Origin: Phycisphaerae bacterium
GTDB lineage: Bacteria > Planctomycetota > Phycisphaerae > Sedimentisphaerales > Anaerohalosphaeraceae
Direction of reading: 5' to 3'
Assembly: GCA_014859965.1 (NCBI GenBank)
Contig: JACZKQ010000127.1
Span: forward strand, 1 to 64,000
Length of the DNA stretch: 64,000 nucleotides
Positions 42,448 through 50,503 of the stretch are shown here, in pieces. Below the pieces are notes generated by a model. It saw nothing but the letters and a program-made list of their open reading frames with translations. It did no database searches and had not been told where the DNA came from. Positions within the stretch are counted from its first letter, which is position 1. The number at the start of each line of letters is the position of its first letter. Both the position numbers and the translations under genes were made by a program.

Positions 42448-43365
42448 TCAGAATCGCATTTGAAAGCCGCCGTAGAGCATCAAACTGTCGACATGTACTT
42501 TTTCATCGTCACTGAGGAAGGTATCGGAGACGTGAAGCCACCGGGCGCCGAAGAGCAGCCGCTGATACTGTGCGGTATTCCATTCTATGCCGGCGCCTAA
42601 GATGCCGCGCGCGGTGAAATGCGGGGCCTCGTCGGGCCAACTCCTGGGGCCTGCCTGCTGCACGCCGCCGCCACCCTCAAAATTGAACTTCATGGCTCCG
42701 CTCGTGAACAGCGGATATTTCAACAGATGATCAAATCCGAAGACCCCGGTCGTATCGCCGTCTCCCTGTCCAATGCCGCCGAAGGGCTGAAGAACAAGGC
42801 TCCATTTGTCCCAGATGAGTGTTTCCAGGGACAAAGCTGCGGTGTACAACTCCCCCTGACTGTCGCCGAAAGCGGCGGTGCCGAGGAGGTCGGCGGTCCA
42901 CTCTCTTCCAAAGAGGGCAACCGTCGGTTCCGCGACAAACCGGCTCTCCGGGGCGTATCGGGCGGTTGGCTGTGCAGGGTATGTAGCCATGGGAACGGCC
43001 TGCGGATCGGGTGGCGTATTCGGATCGGCCGGTGCATTCGGATCAGATAAGGCGTTTGGATCGGGTGGAACTGTCGAGTCCGGTTTGCGATTGCCCGGTT
43101 CGAGCATATCCATAAGGTCATCCGTGAGTTCTTCAAGGATGAGCGTGTCGATAATGGGTTCGTCGCCTGGCGGAGTCGCCTCACTCTCTGCAAGGGCGGC
43201 CCCTCCGGACAACTCGGCAAAGGGCCTGGCTGCCGAGATTAGATCGTGGTGCGGACTTAAGTCTGCCGTCCAGCCGGATTGTTCCGGGCCGCCGTCGGCG
43301 GCCATGGCGATGCCGGCAAACAGCAGAAACACCCATGCGATTGCCTGTCGGTAGAACCTGCTCAT
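42448..43365 (-). CDS. Outer-membrane beta-barrel protein, PagL-like C-terminus
   Basis: Signal peptide (FYRQAIAWVFLLFAGIAMA) followed by about 110 residues of low-complexity linker including DPNALSDPNAPADPNTPPDPQ. The C-terminal 160 residues alternate in beta-barrel fashion and end in F (YGGFQMRF). The stretch LLFGARWLHVSDTFLSDDEKVHVDSLMLYGGFQ resembles the H-x-S region of lipid A 3-O-deacylase (PagL), but the similarity is modest. It could equally be another eight-strand barrel. It is flanked by convergent anti-sigma and co-oriented LRR genes. Confidence 0.55.
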   Translation of the reverse strand: MSRFYRQAIAWVFLLFAGIAMAADGGPEQSGWTADLSPHHDLISAARPFAELSGGAALAESEATPPGDEPIIDTLILEELTDDLMDMLEPGNRKPDSTVPPDPNALSDPNAPADPNTPPDPQAVPMATYPAQPTARYAPESRFVAEPTVALFGREWTADLLGTAAFGDSQGELYTAALSLETLIWDKWSLVLQPFGGIGQGDGDTTGVFGFDHLLKYPLFTSGAMKFNFEGGGGVQQAGPRSWPDEAPHFTARGILGAGIEWNTAQYQRLLFGARWLHVSDTFLSDDEKVHVDSLMLYGGFQMRF

Positions 43366-43579
43366 TGTACCATTCCCCCTTTTGTCTGGTTTTTGTCACT
43401 GTGCGCATCGTCTGCTGATGCGAAGAACTTTAGCATCTCCGGCGCCGGTTGGAGGCAATTGGACTGGCGTCACATCCTCAGCTTGCGAAATTAACGATTT
43501 TAAGGGCTTTGAGGACTGAAGGGGCAGGCCCCAATTCGGCGGACCTTGGCTTAGCCGGCCATTTTGCCCTGCGCGGCGT

Positions 43580-45424
43580 TTATCGCGTCTCAGAATTGAT
43601 CCGGACGATCGTCATGCAGGGCAGCTTTTGACGGAGCTGCTGAATAGCTATTTGGGAGATCGGATGGGGGGAGCGGATTTCCAGCCACGACAGGGCGGGC
43701 ATGGATTCGAGATGGCGGAGGCCGGCGTCGGTGATGTGGCCGTCGATGATCAGGCGGTCGAGTTTCGGCAGGTGCGCAATCGCTGTCAACCCTTCGTCGG
43801 TAATGCCGTCACCGCCCAGGTTGATGAACTCCGCGTTTTTTAGCCCAGTCAAATGCGCAAGCCCCCGGTCCGTAATGCCCTCATGCGGCACCTGCAGGCG
43901 TCGCAGTTTCTTCAGATTCGCCATGTCCTTAATGTCGTCGTCCGTGAAGGGTTCGCGGACCACCTTGCCGCCCTCACGATGGCCGAGTGTGGAAATGATC
44001 AGGTCTTCCATGGCGGGCATGCCCGAAAGATCCATGCCTTTGTCATTCTGCCGGATATCGGTGATATGCAAGTGGCGGAGTTTGGGCAAGTGTAAAGGGC
44101 TCAGTCCATGCAGTGTACAGCTTCTGACATTGAACAGGGTCAGCATCTCGAGATTCCGCAGGCCGGACAGATGGGCGATGCCGCGGTCGGTCACCTTATT
44201 CTCCATGTGCGGCGCGATCATGAGCCCCAGGTCGGTGAGCCGGTGCATGGTGCCCACGATCTTCACGCCTTCATCGGTGAATTCTCCGCTGATGGTTAGC
44301 GATTCGAGCGGCAGGTCCCGAAGCATCACGAGCGTTTGGTCCGTGAGCTTGCTGTTCGTCCCTGCGCCCATCCACACGGACCTGAGCTTCTTCAACGCGG
44401 AAAGCGGCGCTATCTGGGCGTCCGTGTAGGGCTTGCCGCCAAGGTTCAATTCTTCAAGCGTCGTCATGCGCGCCAGCGTCGGGATGGATCGCGGGGTGAT
44501 CTCCGCACTGGCGATATCGAGCTTTTTGAGGTTCTTCATTTGAGCGAGATGGTCTACGCCGCGGTCGGTGATTTCCTTCATCCAGTGCGCGCCGATGGCC
44601 TCCAGCACGGGTGCTCGGCTTAGCGCCTGCAGGGCCGCGTCGCCGAAATGTTCGGTATTGACGTTGATGGTGCGCAAAGCCGGCATCGCCTGCACGTGAA
44701 CGAAACCTTCATCGGAAAACGGGCCCCCGATTATGAGGTATCGGACGGATCGAAGATGACGGAGGCTCTTGAGGCCTTCGTTGGTCAGCAGTTTGCCGGC
44801 GAGTTCCAGTTCCTCAAGTCGGTCCATGCCTTCGAACTGTGTAAGGCCGAGGTCTTTGATGTTAGTCTCGCCAAAGTACAGGCCCTTGAGGTTCGGAAAA
44901 ACATGAAGCAGCTTTACGGTCGAGTTGGTCGCCCCGGCGGGCAGGTAGATGCGTTCCAGATTCGTCATGCCTCGCAGCGACATCATCCCCTGTGTGGTGA
45001 CGGCCGAACCCCGCAGATTGATCACACGAAGGCCCGTCAAGTGGGCCAGGTGCTTCATGCACGAATCCATCGGTTTCGACTGGCCCGCGCTCCAGTCGCC
45101 GCTGAGAGTGAGCGAGTGGAAATCGTCCGGCCCGAAAGCCGACATAAACGAGGTGTCCTTCCAGCCGTCTTCGGAGACAATAAGCTGTACTCTCTTCGCT
45201 TCGGGAATTTTCACCTCGCCGATAGCCGGGCCCGCGTACTCCCAGTCGGCGCCGTCGATCCAGTAATGGAAACCTTTGACTTCTCTTTGCAGGCCGGCGT
45301 CCTGGATCATGACCTTGCCGACGCAGCGGTCGGCGGGAAAGCGGAAAACGCGTGCTTCGGGTCCCGCGGTTGCTGCGGCGACCGCCAGTGCGATAACCGC
45401 CGGAGTGATATATTTGCAAGCCAT
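43580..45424 (-). CDS. Secreted leucine-rich-repeat protein
   Basis: The 614-residue protein has a signal peptide (CKYITPAVIALAVAAATAG) and about 16 cysteine-containing-type leucine-rich repeats with the pattern ITDxGLxHLxxLxxLxxLxLxG (DRGVDHLAQMKNLKKLDIAS, TDEGLTAIAHLPKLDRLIIDG). Residues 25-120 before the repeats form an unassigned domain with EARVFRFPADRCVGKVMIQDAG. Such LRRs are very common in planctomycetes and serve in protein binding. Its start lies 39 bases after the second ECF sigma gene, so the two are probably one transcript. Confidence 0.85.
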   Translation of the reverse strand: MACKYITPAVIALAVAAATAGPEARVFRFPADRCVGKVMIQDAGLQREVKGFHYWIDGADWEYAGPAIGEVKIPEAKRVQLIVSEDGWKDTSFMSAFGPDDFHSLTLSGDWSAGQSKPMDSCMKHLAHLTGLRVINLRGSAVTTQGMMSLRGMTNLERIYLPAGATNSTVKLLHVFPNLKGLYFGETNIKDLGLTQFEGMDRLEELELAGKLLTNEGLKSLRHLRSVRYLIIGGPFSDEGFVHVQAMPALRTINVNTEHFGDAALQALSRAPVLEAIGAHWMKEITDRGVDHLAQMKNLKKLDIASAEITPRSIPTLARMTTLEELNLGGKPYTDAQIAPLSALKKLRSVWMGAGTNSKLTDQTLVMLRDLPLESLTISGEFTDEGVKIVGTMHRLTDLGLMIAPHMENKVTDRGIAHLSGLRNLEMLTLFNVRSCTLHGLSPLHLPKLRHLHITDIRQNDKGMDLSGMPAMEDLIISTLGHREGGKVVREPFTDDDIKDMANLKKLRRLQVPHEGITDRGLAHLTGLKNAEFINLGGDGITDEGLTAIAHLPKLDRLIIDGHITDAGLRHLESMPALSWLEIRSPHPISQIAIQQLRQKLPCMTIVRINSETR

Positions 45425-45463
45425 GTGTTCCTCCCGTTGTGGTTTTACGGTCGAGGGTCGTCG

Positions 45464-46921
45464 TCACATGCCGACCATCTTCCATTGGCCGTCGATTTCG
45501 ACAAGGGTGGCGTCGAGTTCGAACTTGTCGCCCGGTTTGAAAACCATATCGCCGAGCGTAAACTCCGTGTGTATGGTTGACAGCCATGACACGCCGAGTC
45601 CGTTTTGTTCGTTGGCGGTTCTTACGATTTCGACGGGCGGGCCGATCGATTTGAGAAGCATCCGCATCTGCACGTCTTCGATGTCCTGAGGGTCTTCCAT
45701 GATTCTGCGAATGTCTTCGATGTCGTCGGCGCCCTCGACAAAGCATTGGCTTATCCGTGCCATGTCACCGCTTGAGATGGCGTGAACAAAACTCGTAACG
45801 GTGCGATCGGGCGCGGTGAAGTCGGGTATGAACACGGCGCCCATCCCCATGCCGCCGAATCCCGGGCCGACGGCGGGGGCGACATTCGGAGCGACCGCCT
45901 GCATGCCGCCACCCATTGCGGCCGGGCCGGAAGGCTCTGCGAGGGGCGGCTGCGGCTCCATGGCGGGCTCTTCTTCCGTGCCTTGGCCGAAGAGCCATTT
46001 CTCGAACTCCTCATCGGTCATTGCGGTGGTGTCAACATCGGCTGTGCCGCCGGTATTCCGCACGGTCGGTTGGGCCTGTTGGGAAGGCGCATCTCTGACC
46101 ACTGCCACCGGCGGCTCGGCGCCGTTTTTGTGACTCATGTGGTTGTAGCCGATGATTCCACCAGTTCCGGCGATAACAACCGCCGCCGCAGCGATCAGTT
46201 TGGCGCTTGTGCCGGTCAGGGCCGAGGCCGCAACCGCCTTCACGCTACCGGCGCTGGCCACACCGGCGGCGGCCGCGCTCGAAGCCCCGCCTACCATCGC
46301 CATTTTGCCCAATTCCGTGAGCACGGCGGCGGGGGCGGCCTGCACGGCGTTCTCCGTGAGCAGGCCCGACAAGGCGGCTGCGGCTACGAGGATGCCGCGG
46401 GCGCGGAGTTTGTCGCGGAGCCGTTCGAGTCCGGCTTCGACACGGCGCGACACGGTCGGCTGAGAGAGGTTGCCGGCGGCGGCGATGTCGGACAGGGTCT
46501 TAGCGTGGAAGAAATGCTCGATGAGGATATGGCGGGTTTCGTCGTCGACCTCGTCGAGAGCCTCATCGACCCAGGGAGAGATGTCCTGCCATTTGCGGGT
46601 CTCCGTCCCGGGGCGCCGGGACCCGGCGGCGTACTGGGCCTCGCGGCTGCGGCGGGCACAATCGCGGCGGATGCGGTCGATGGCCTTGCGCGTGGCGACG
46701 CGATGCAGCCAGCCGCCGACTGAGCCGGTGATGTCGGAGGCGTGCTGAAGAAGGTCGAAAAACGTCTCTTGAGTCGCATCGGCGGCGCGGTCGGCGTCAG
46801 CGAGAACGCGGAGGGCGGCGCTGTAGACCATGCCCGCGTAGCGGGTGACGATCTCGGAGAAGGCCTCGGCGTCGCCGGTGCGGGCGAGACGCTGGAGCAG
46901 GACGGTTTCGCTTTCGGACAT
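45464..46921 (-). CDS. ECF sigma factor with transmembrane and C-terminal extension
   Basis: The 485-residue protein. Residues 1-175 are an ECF sigma factor: region 2 ETVLLQRLARTGDAEAFSEIVTRYAGMVYSAALRVL... ATQETFFDLL, region 4 LSDIAAAGNLSQPTVSRRVEAGLERLRDKLRARG. Instead of stopping, it continues through an Ala-rich segment with one hydrophobic helix (KLIAAAAVVIAGTGGIIGY near residue 240). Then follow a Pro/Gly/Met-rich linker and a C-terminal domain from about 370 (VTSFVHAISSGDMARISQCFVEG... DKFELDATLVEIDGQWKMVGM) that reads like an SnoaL/NTF2-type fold. It may be a membrane-tethered, self-regulated sigma factor (inference). Confidence 0.8.
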   Translation of the reverse strand: MSESETVLLQRLARTGDAEAFSEIVTRYAGMVYSAALRVLADADRAADATQETFFDLLQHASDITGSVGGWLHRVATRKAIDRIRRDCARRSREAQYAAGSRRPGTETRKWQDISPWVDEALDEVDDETRHILIEHFFHAKTLSDIAAAGNLSQPTVSRRVEAGLERLRDKLRARGILVAAAALSGLLTENAVQAAPAAVLTELGKMAMVGGASSAAAAGVASAGSVKAVAASALTGTSAKLIAAAAVVIAGTGGIIGYNHMSHKNGAEPPVAVVRDAPSQQAQPTVRNTGGTADVDTTAMTDEEFEKWLFGQGTEEEPAMEPQPPLAEPSGPAAMGGGMQAVAPNVAPAVGPGFGGMGMGAVFIPDFTAPDRTVTSFVHAISSGDMARISQCFVEGADDIEDIRRIMEDPQDIEDVQMRMLLKSIGPPVEIVRTANEQNGLGVSWLSTIHTEFTLGDMVFKPGDKFELDATLVEIDGQWKMVGM

Positions 46922-47046
46922 GGAAATCTCCTTTGCTTGACAGAATACCGGCGATTGCCGTTTTGTAAAGTGGTCGCTTCGGGCACGCGGTTTTATTCAG
47001 GAAAACCTGTGGGCGGGCCGGGTCGGATGGATTATAATCGGCGATT

Positions 47047-47586
47047 ATGCTGAATCCTGAAAAATGCTGTTTGGCGGTTGTGGACGTGCAGGGGAAACTT
47101 GCGGAGGTGATGGACCGCAAGGAAGCCTTGTTTGCAAATATCGAGGTGCTGATCCGGATGGCGCAGGGCCTGCAAATGCCGATTCTGTGGTGCCAGCAGA
47201 ATCCGCGGCGCCTGGGGCCCACGGTAGAGCGGATTGCGGGGCTTCTGGAGGGCGTTGAACCGGTTGACAAGATGACCTTCAGTTGCGCAGGCGACGGGCG
47301 TTTCGTGGAGCGATTGGAGGCGACGGGGGCAACGGATGTGATTCTCTGCGGAATCGAGGCCCACGTGTGCGTGTACCAGACGGCGATGGACCTGCTGGCC
47401 GAGGGGGTCGGGGTGCATGTGGTCGCCGATGCGGTGTCGTCGCGGGCGGCGGCCAACCGGGAACTGGCGATTGGCCGTATGGCGGCGGAGGGGGCGGTGC
47501 CGACGTGTACGGAGATGGTGCTGTTTGAACTGCTTAGGACGGCCGAGCATCCGAAGTTTCGTGAGCTCTCGCGGTTAATCAGGTAG
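47047..47586 (+). CDS. Isochorismatase-like cysteine hydrolase
   Basis: A 179-residue single-domain member of the isochorismatase/nicotinamidase superfamily (YcaC-like group). The catalytic triad is D13 (LAVVDVQGKL), K75 (PVDKMTFSC) and C108 (GIEAHVCVYQTA). The natural substrate cannot be read from sequence. It is divergent from the ECF gene at 46921 and monocistronic. A gap of about 110 bases leads to the next promoter. Confidence 0.9.
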   Translation: MLNPEKCCLAVVDVQGKLAEVMDRKEALFANIEVLIRMAQGLQMPILWCQQNPRRLGPTVERIAGLLEGVEPVDKMTFSCAGDGRFVERLEATGATDVILCGIEAHVCVYQTAMDLLAEGVGVHVVADAVSSRAAANRELAIGRMAAEGAVPTCTEMVLFELLRTAEHPKFRELSRLIR

Positions 47587-47685
47587 GCTTATTCTCCAAT
47601 TCGTTGCCCTTGTAACCTTCGCGCTCCATTGTTATTGCCTGTATTGGGATGGGCGTATTTATCGGTACGGGACGGAAAAACATGT

Positions 47686-47714
47686 TGACAGGGGAGCGGC
47701 GTGTTGATACAATG
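47686..47714 (+). promoter_or_regulatory. Consensus sigma-70-type promoter
   Basis: TTGACA (47686-47691), 17-bp spacer, TACAAT (47709-47714). It would drive the Calx-beta/dockerin gene with a leader of about 225 nt. The leader 47725-47940 shows no recognised motif or gene. Confidence 0.75.
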
Positions 47715-47947
47715 ATGGGTTGAAGATGACGATTTAACAGGTGTCGGCCGGGAAGGGTCGACTTTTCGAGGAGGCAAGCAGGACGACGCAGGTCACGCGT
47801 TAGGTAATCATTCAAAGATAATCCCCGTCTGTTTATCCGTGCATGGGTGTTTGCGATGGGGGTATCTTGGGCTTACGGGTTTCGGAGGCAGTCGCCCGTG
47901 GGTTGCTGAGGAGAAAAACAAATCAACTTTGTTGGAGGAATGAAAAC

Positions 47948-49402
47948 ATGAGAACACGCACGTACGCACTTCTTGCCCTAATGGCAATATTGGCAGCCGG
48001 GGCCCAAGCGGCGTTCCTGGTTGAGGCGCATGATTCGGGCGTTGCGTCGGATAACTTCGACGGGACCACTACACGTCAGAGCATCCCCAGCAAGGCGCCG
48101 GGCCTGAGCATATGGGGAACGGCCACGTCCAGTGTATTCGGCGCCAGCGACACGGACAATGACTGGACCTACTTTTACACCCCGCTCATTGACGCAGACA
48201 ACTTTCTCTCCGCTGCCGGTTTCGACCTCACGAATGGCCACGTCTCTTCAGGCCTTGTCGGGGGCTTGCCGGGACTATACAACGTCTATATCACATGGCC
48301 GCCCTCGGACAATCCTCCTGTGGAAGGCTGCAACATCACTGTAACCAGCGATGGTGACGACAACCTGATTGAAGCGGTCAACCAGAGGACAGGCGGAACA
48401 GGTACTCCCGGAGGAAACAGCGGCTGGTACAAAATTGGCGACCGCGTCCACCTTACCACAGGAAGAACCTATACGGTTAATCAGGTGGCCAATGTTCCAG
48501 GTAATTTCCCGAGCATGCGTTCGCATGGCGTCCTTTGGGAATTGGTTGAGCCGGATGTGCCGGTGGCGGAGATTGTTGAGAGTGACGGAGTTACGAGTGT
48601 TGAAGAGGGCGGGGAGACCGATCAGTATACGATAGTACTGAAGGAGCAGCCGCCGACTACGATCATCATTACGACGGATGTTTCTGAGCCGAATCAGATT
48701 AAGCTCAACGGTGCAGAGTCTTTGGAACTGACGTTTACGCCGCAGAACTGGAACATACCTCAGGTGGTGCATGTTTCGGCCGAGCAGGATGCAACGGCGG
48801 AGCCCGAGAAGTCGGTATGGGTGCTGCACATTACGCAGGTGGCCGATGCCAATCTGGTCGAATGGCACGACGCGTATGCCGGGATGGTTACGGTTTATGT
48901 GCGGGACTATGCAGTGCCTGGCGTGAAGATAAGAGAGACCGACGGTTTGACGGAGGTGAGCGAGCAGGGCGGGGCGGATTCGTACACGCTGGAACTGCTG
49001 TTTCCGCCGACGGACAAGGTGACGGTTACAATTACGACGGACGGGCAGACGCTAGTGGATACGGGTGCGGGCGCGGCCGGGACGTCGCAGTTGGTATTTA
49101 CGTCGGCCAACTGGAATGAGGCGCAGACAGTAATCGTTTCTGCGGTGGATGACGCCGTGCTGGAGGGCGATCATACGTCAGTAATCACGCATGCGGTGGC
49201 GAGCCTCGACGGCGGCTATGACGGGCTGACGGTCAGAAAAATAACGGTTCATGTGGAAGACAACGAATGCGGCGCGTGGGGCTATCTGCCGCTGGACCTC
49301 AATCAAGACTGCGTGATCAATATCGCCGATCTGGCGGAGTTTGCGGCGTCGTGGCTGGAATGCACGCAGCCCTACGGCGACAGTTGTCAGGATGTACGAT
49401 AG
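47948..49402 (+). CDS. Secreted Calx-beta-like protein with dockerin-like C-terminus
   Basis: The 484-residue exported protein. A signal peptide (RTRTYALLALMAILAAGAQA) precedes about 180 residues of unassigned beta-rich domain. Two tandem modules of about 115 residues follow, each starting (V/K)xIxETDGxTxVxEQGxxDxYTxxL and containing LxFTxxNWNxxQxVxVSAxxDA, close to Calx-beta repeats. The C-terminus has one dockerin-like loop, LDLNQDCVINIADLAEFAASWLECT. GGAGG is nine to ten bases before ATG 47948. It is followed after 98 bases by a PEP-CTERM gene in the same direction. Confidence 0.85.
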   Translation: MRTRTYALLALMAILAAGAQAAFLVEAHDSGVASDNFDGTTTRQSIPSKAPGLSIWGTATSSVFGASDTDNDWTYFYTPLIDADNFLSAAGFDLTNGHVSSGLVGGLPGLYNVYITWPPSDNPPVEGCNITVTSDGDDNLIEAVNQRTGGTGTPGGNSGWYKIGDRVHLTTGRTYTVNQVANVPGNFPSMRSHGVLWELVEPDVPVAEIVESDGVTSVEEGGETDQYTIVLKEQPPTTIIITTDVSEPNQIKLNGAESLELTFTPQNWNIPQVVHVSAEQDATAEPEKSVWVLHITQVADANLVEWHDAYAGMVTVYVRDYAVPGVKIRETDGLTEVSEQGGADSYTLELLFPPTDKVTVTITTDGQTLVDTGAGAAGTSQLVFTSANWNEAQTVIVSAVDDAVLEGDHTSVITHAVASLDGGYDGLTVRKITVHVEDNECGAWGYLPLDLNQDCVINIADLAEFAASWLECTQPYGDSCQDVR

Positions 49403-49500
49403 AGTGATGAGTGAAATCCTGTGCAGGGCCCCGGCGAACCGGGGTTCCTGTGCGGGTTTACAGGTGTGAATGAAAACTTTTAATTCTTTGGAGGATTGTG

Positions 49501-50238
49501 ATGAAAAAGAGAGTACTTCAGATTGCAGCAGTATTCGCCGTGATTGCGCTGGTCGCGGCAAACGTCCAGGCGAGCGTGGTGGGAATCTCCATCGGCATAC
49601 GTGAGACAGGCACAACCGAGCCCATCGGCGGTAACGGCGGCAGTGCCGGCGGCATCGAGTGGATCGACATCGACAATCAGACGCTCACCCTCAACGGCAC
49701 ATGGCAGAGGTTTACGTTTGATTTTGGCACAGCCAGTGTAACGCCTTTCGCGGGAGCCACCGCAAACGGCGCGATTGATGGCACCCGGGGCGTGCTCGAG
49801 AGCATCCGAATTCGCAACCTGGATGGGACGACGGGGCCGATTTCACTGTGGATTGATGATGTAGTTAACACTGTTGCTGCGGGCAGTGTTGTCCTCACCG
49901 GCTTCGAGGGCTACACGGATGACCAGCAAGTCATGTTCCGGCAGCCCAGCTTTTCGGGGTCCACGAGCGGCAATCTCATAACGCCGCCAAACTTCGCCGG
50001 TGTGGATAACAGCGGCGGGTATACAGGCGATGCGTCATACCGCCTCGAATTTGAGTTTAAGGATGACGACGCGGTGCGCTGGCTGCGGCTCACCACATTT
50101 GGGACCGGCGCGTTACCCAATCCGGCAATCGACTTCGCACCCGGCAGTTCGTTCAGCTTTATGATGAAAGCCACGCCCGAGCCCACTACATTGATGCTGC
50201 TGGGTCTTGGCGGGTTGCTGCTTCGGCGGCGGCGCTAA
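49501..50238 (+). CDS. PEP-CTERM surface protein
   Basis: The 245-residue exported protein has a signal peptide (KKRVLQIAAVFAVIALVAANVQA), a beta-sandwich-like body rich in Gly, Thr and Asn, and a classical PEP-CTERM tail: TPEPTTLMLLGLGGLLLRRRR. The body has LTLNGTWQRFTFDFGTASVTPF and SLWIDDVV, typical of carbohydrate-binding jelly rolls. Substrate binding is unproven. The Shine-Dalgarno GGAGG directly precedes the TTGTG-ATG start region. A structured element lies 45 bases downstream. Confidence 0.88.
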   Translation: MKKRVLQIAAVFAVIALVAANVQASVVGISIGIRETGTTEPIGGNGGSAGGIEWIDIDNQTLTLNGTWQRFTFDFGTASVTPFAGATANGAIDGTRGVLESIRIRNLDGTTGPISLWIDDVVNTVAAGSVVLTGFEGYTDDQQVMFRQPSFSGSTSGNLITPPNFAGVDNSGGYTGDASYRLEFEFKDDDAVRWLRLTTFGTGALPNPAIDFAPGSSFSFMMKATPEPTTLMLLGLGGLLLRRRR

Positions 50239-50283
50239 GCGCGTAAGGCGACAGGCGTTTTCTGCTTTGAATTGATGTTGAGG

Positions 50284-50376
50284 ATGGCAGCCTTTTCGGC
50301 GCGGCCGTAAGGGACGGAGAATCCCGACGATGTGGGTGCGGGGCCAGAGTCCCCGGCCGCGGGGAAAGGCTGCCAT
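50284..50376. ncRNA. Compact multi-hairpin element (possible structured RNA)
   Basis: A closing stem of 12 perfect pairs, ATGGCAGCCTTT (50284-50295) with AAAGGCTGCCAT (50365-50376), encloses a second stem CGCGGCC (50300-50306) with GGCCGCG (50355-50361). Inside are two small hairpins, GGGA-CGGAGAA-TCCC (50311-50325) and GGGG-CCAGAGT-CCCC (50340-50354). It could act as a processing or termination element between the PEP-CTERM and GHL10 genes. No Rfam class was recognised. Either strand could form it. Confidence 0.4.
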
Positions 50377-50503
50377 TGTTTATCTATTGGCGACCGGCGT
50401 GGGCGGGCGGCGCGGCAAGCCGTGCCGTAAAGGGGGCGTCTGGACATCCGCAGGTGGATCGCATGCGCACGAGTACGCTGCAATGATTAAATACGGGGTG
50501 GTG

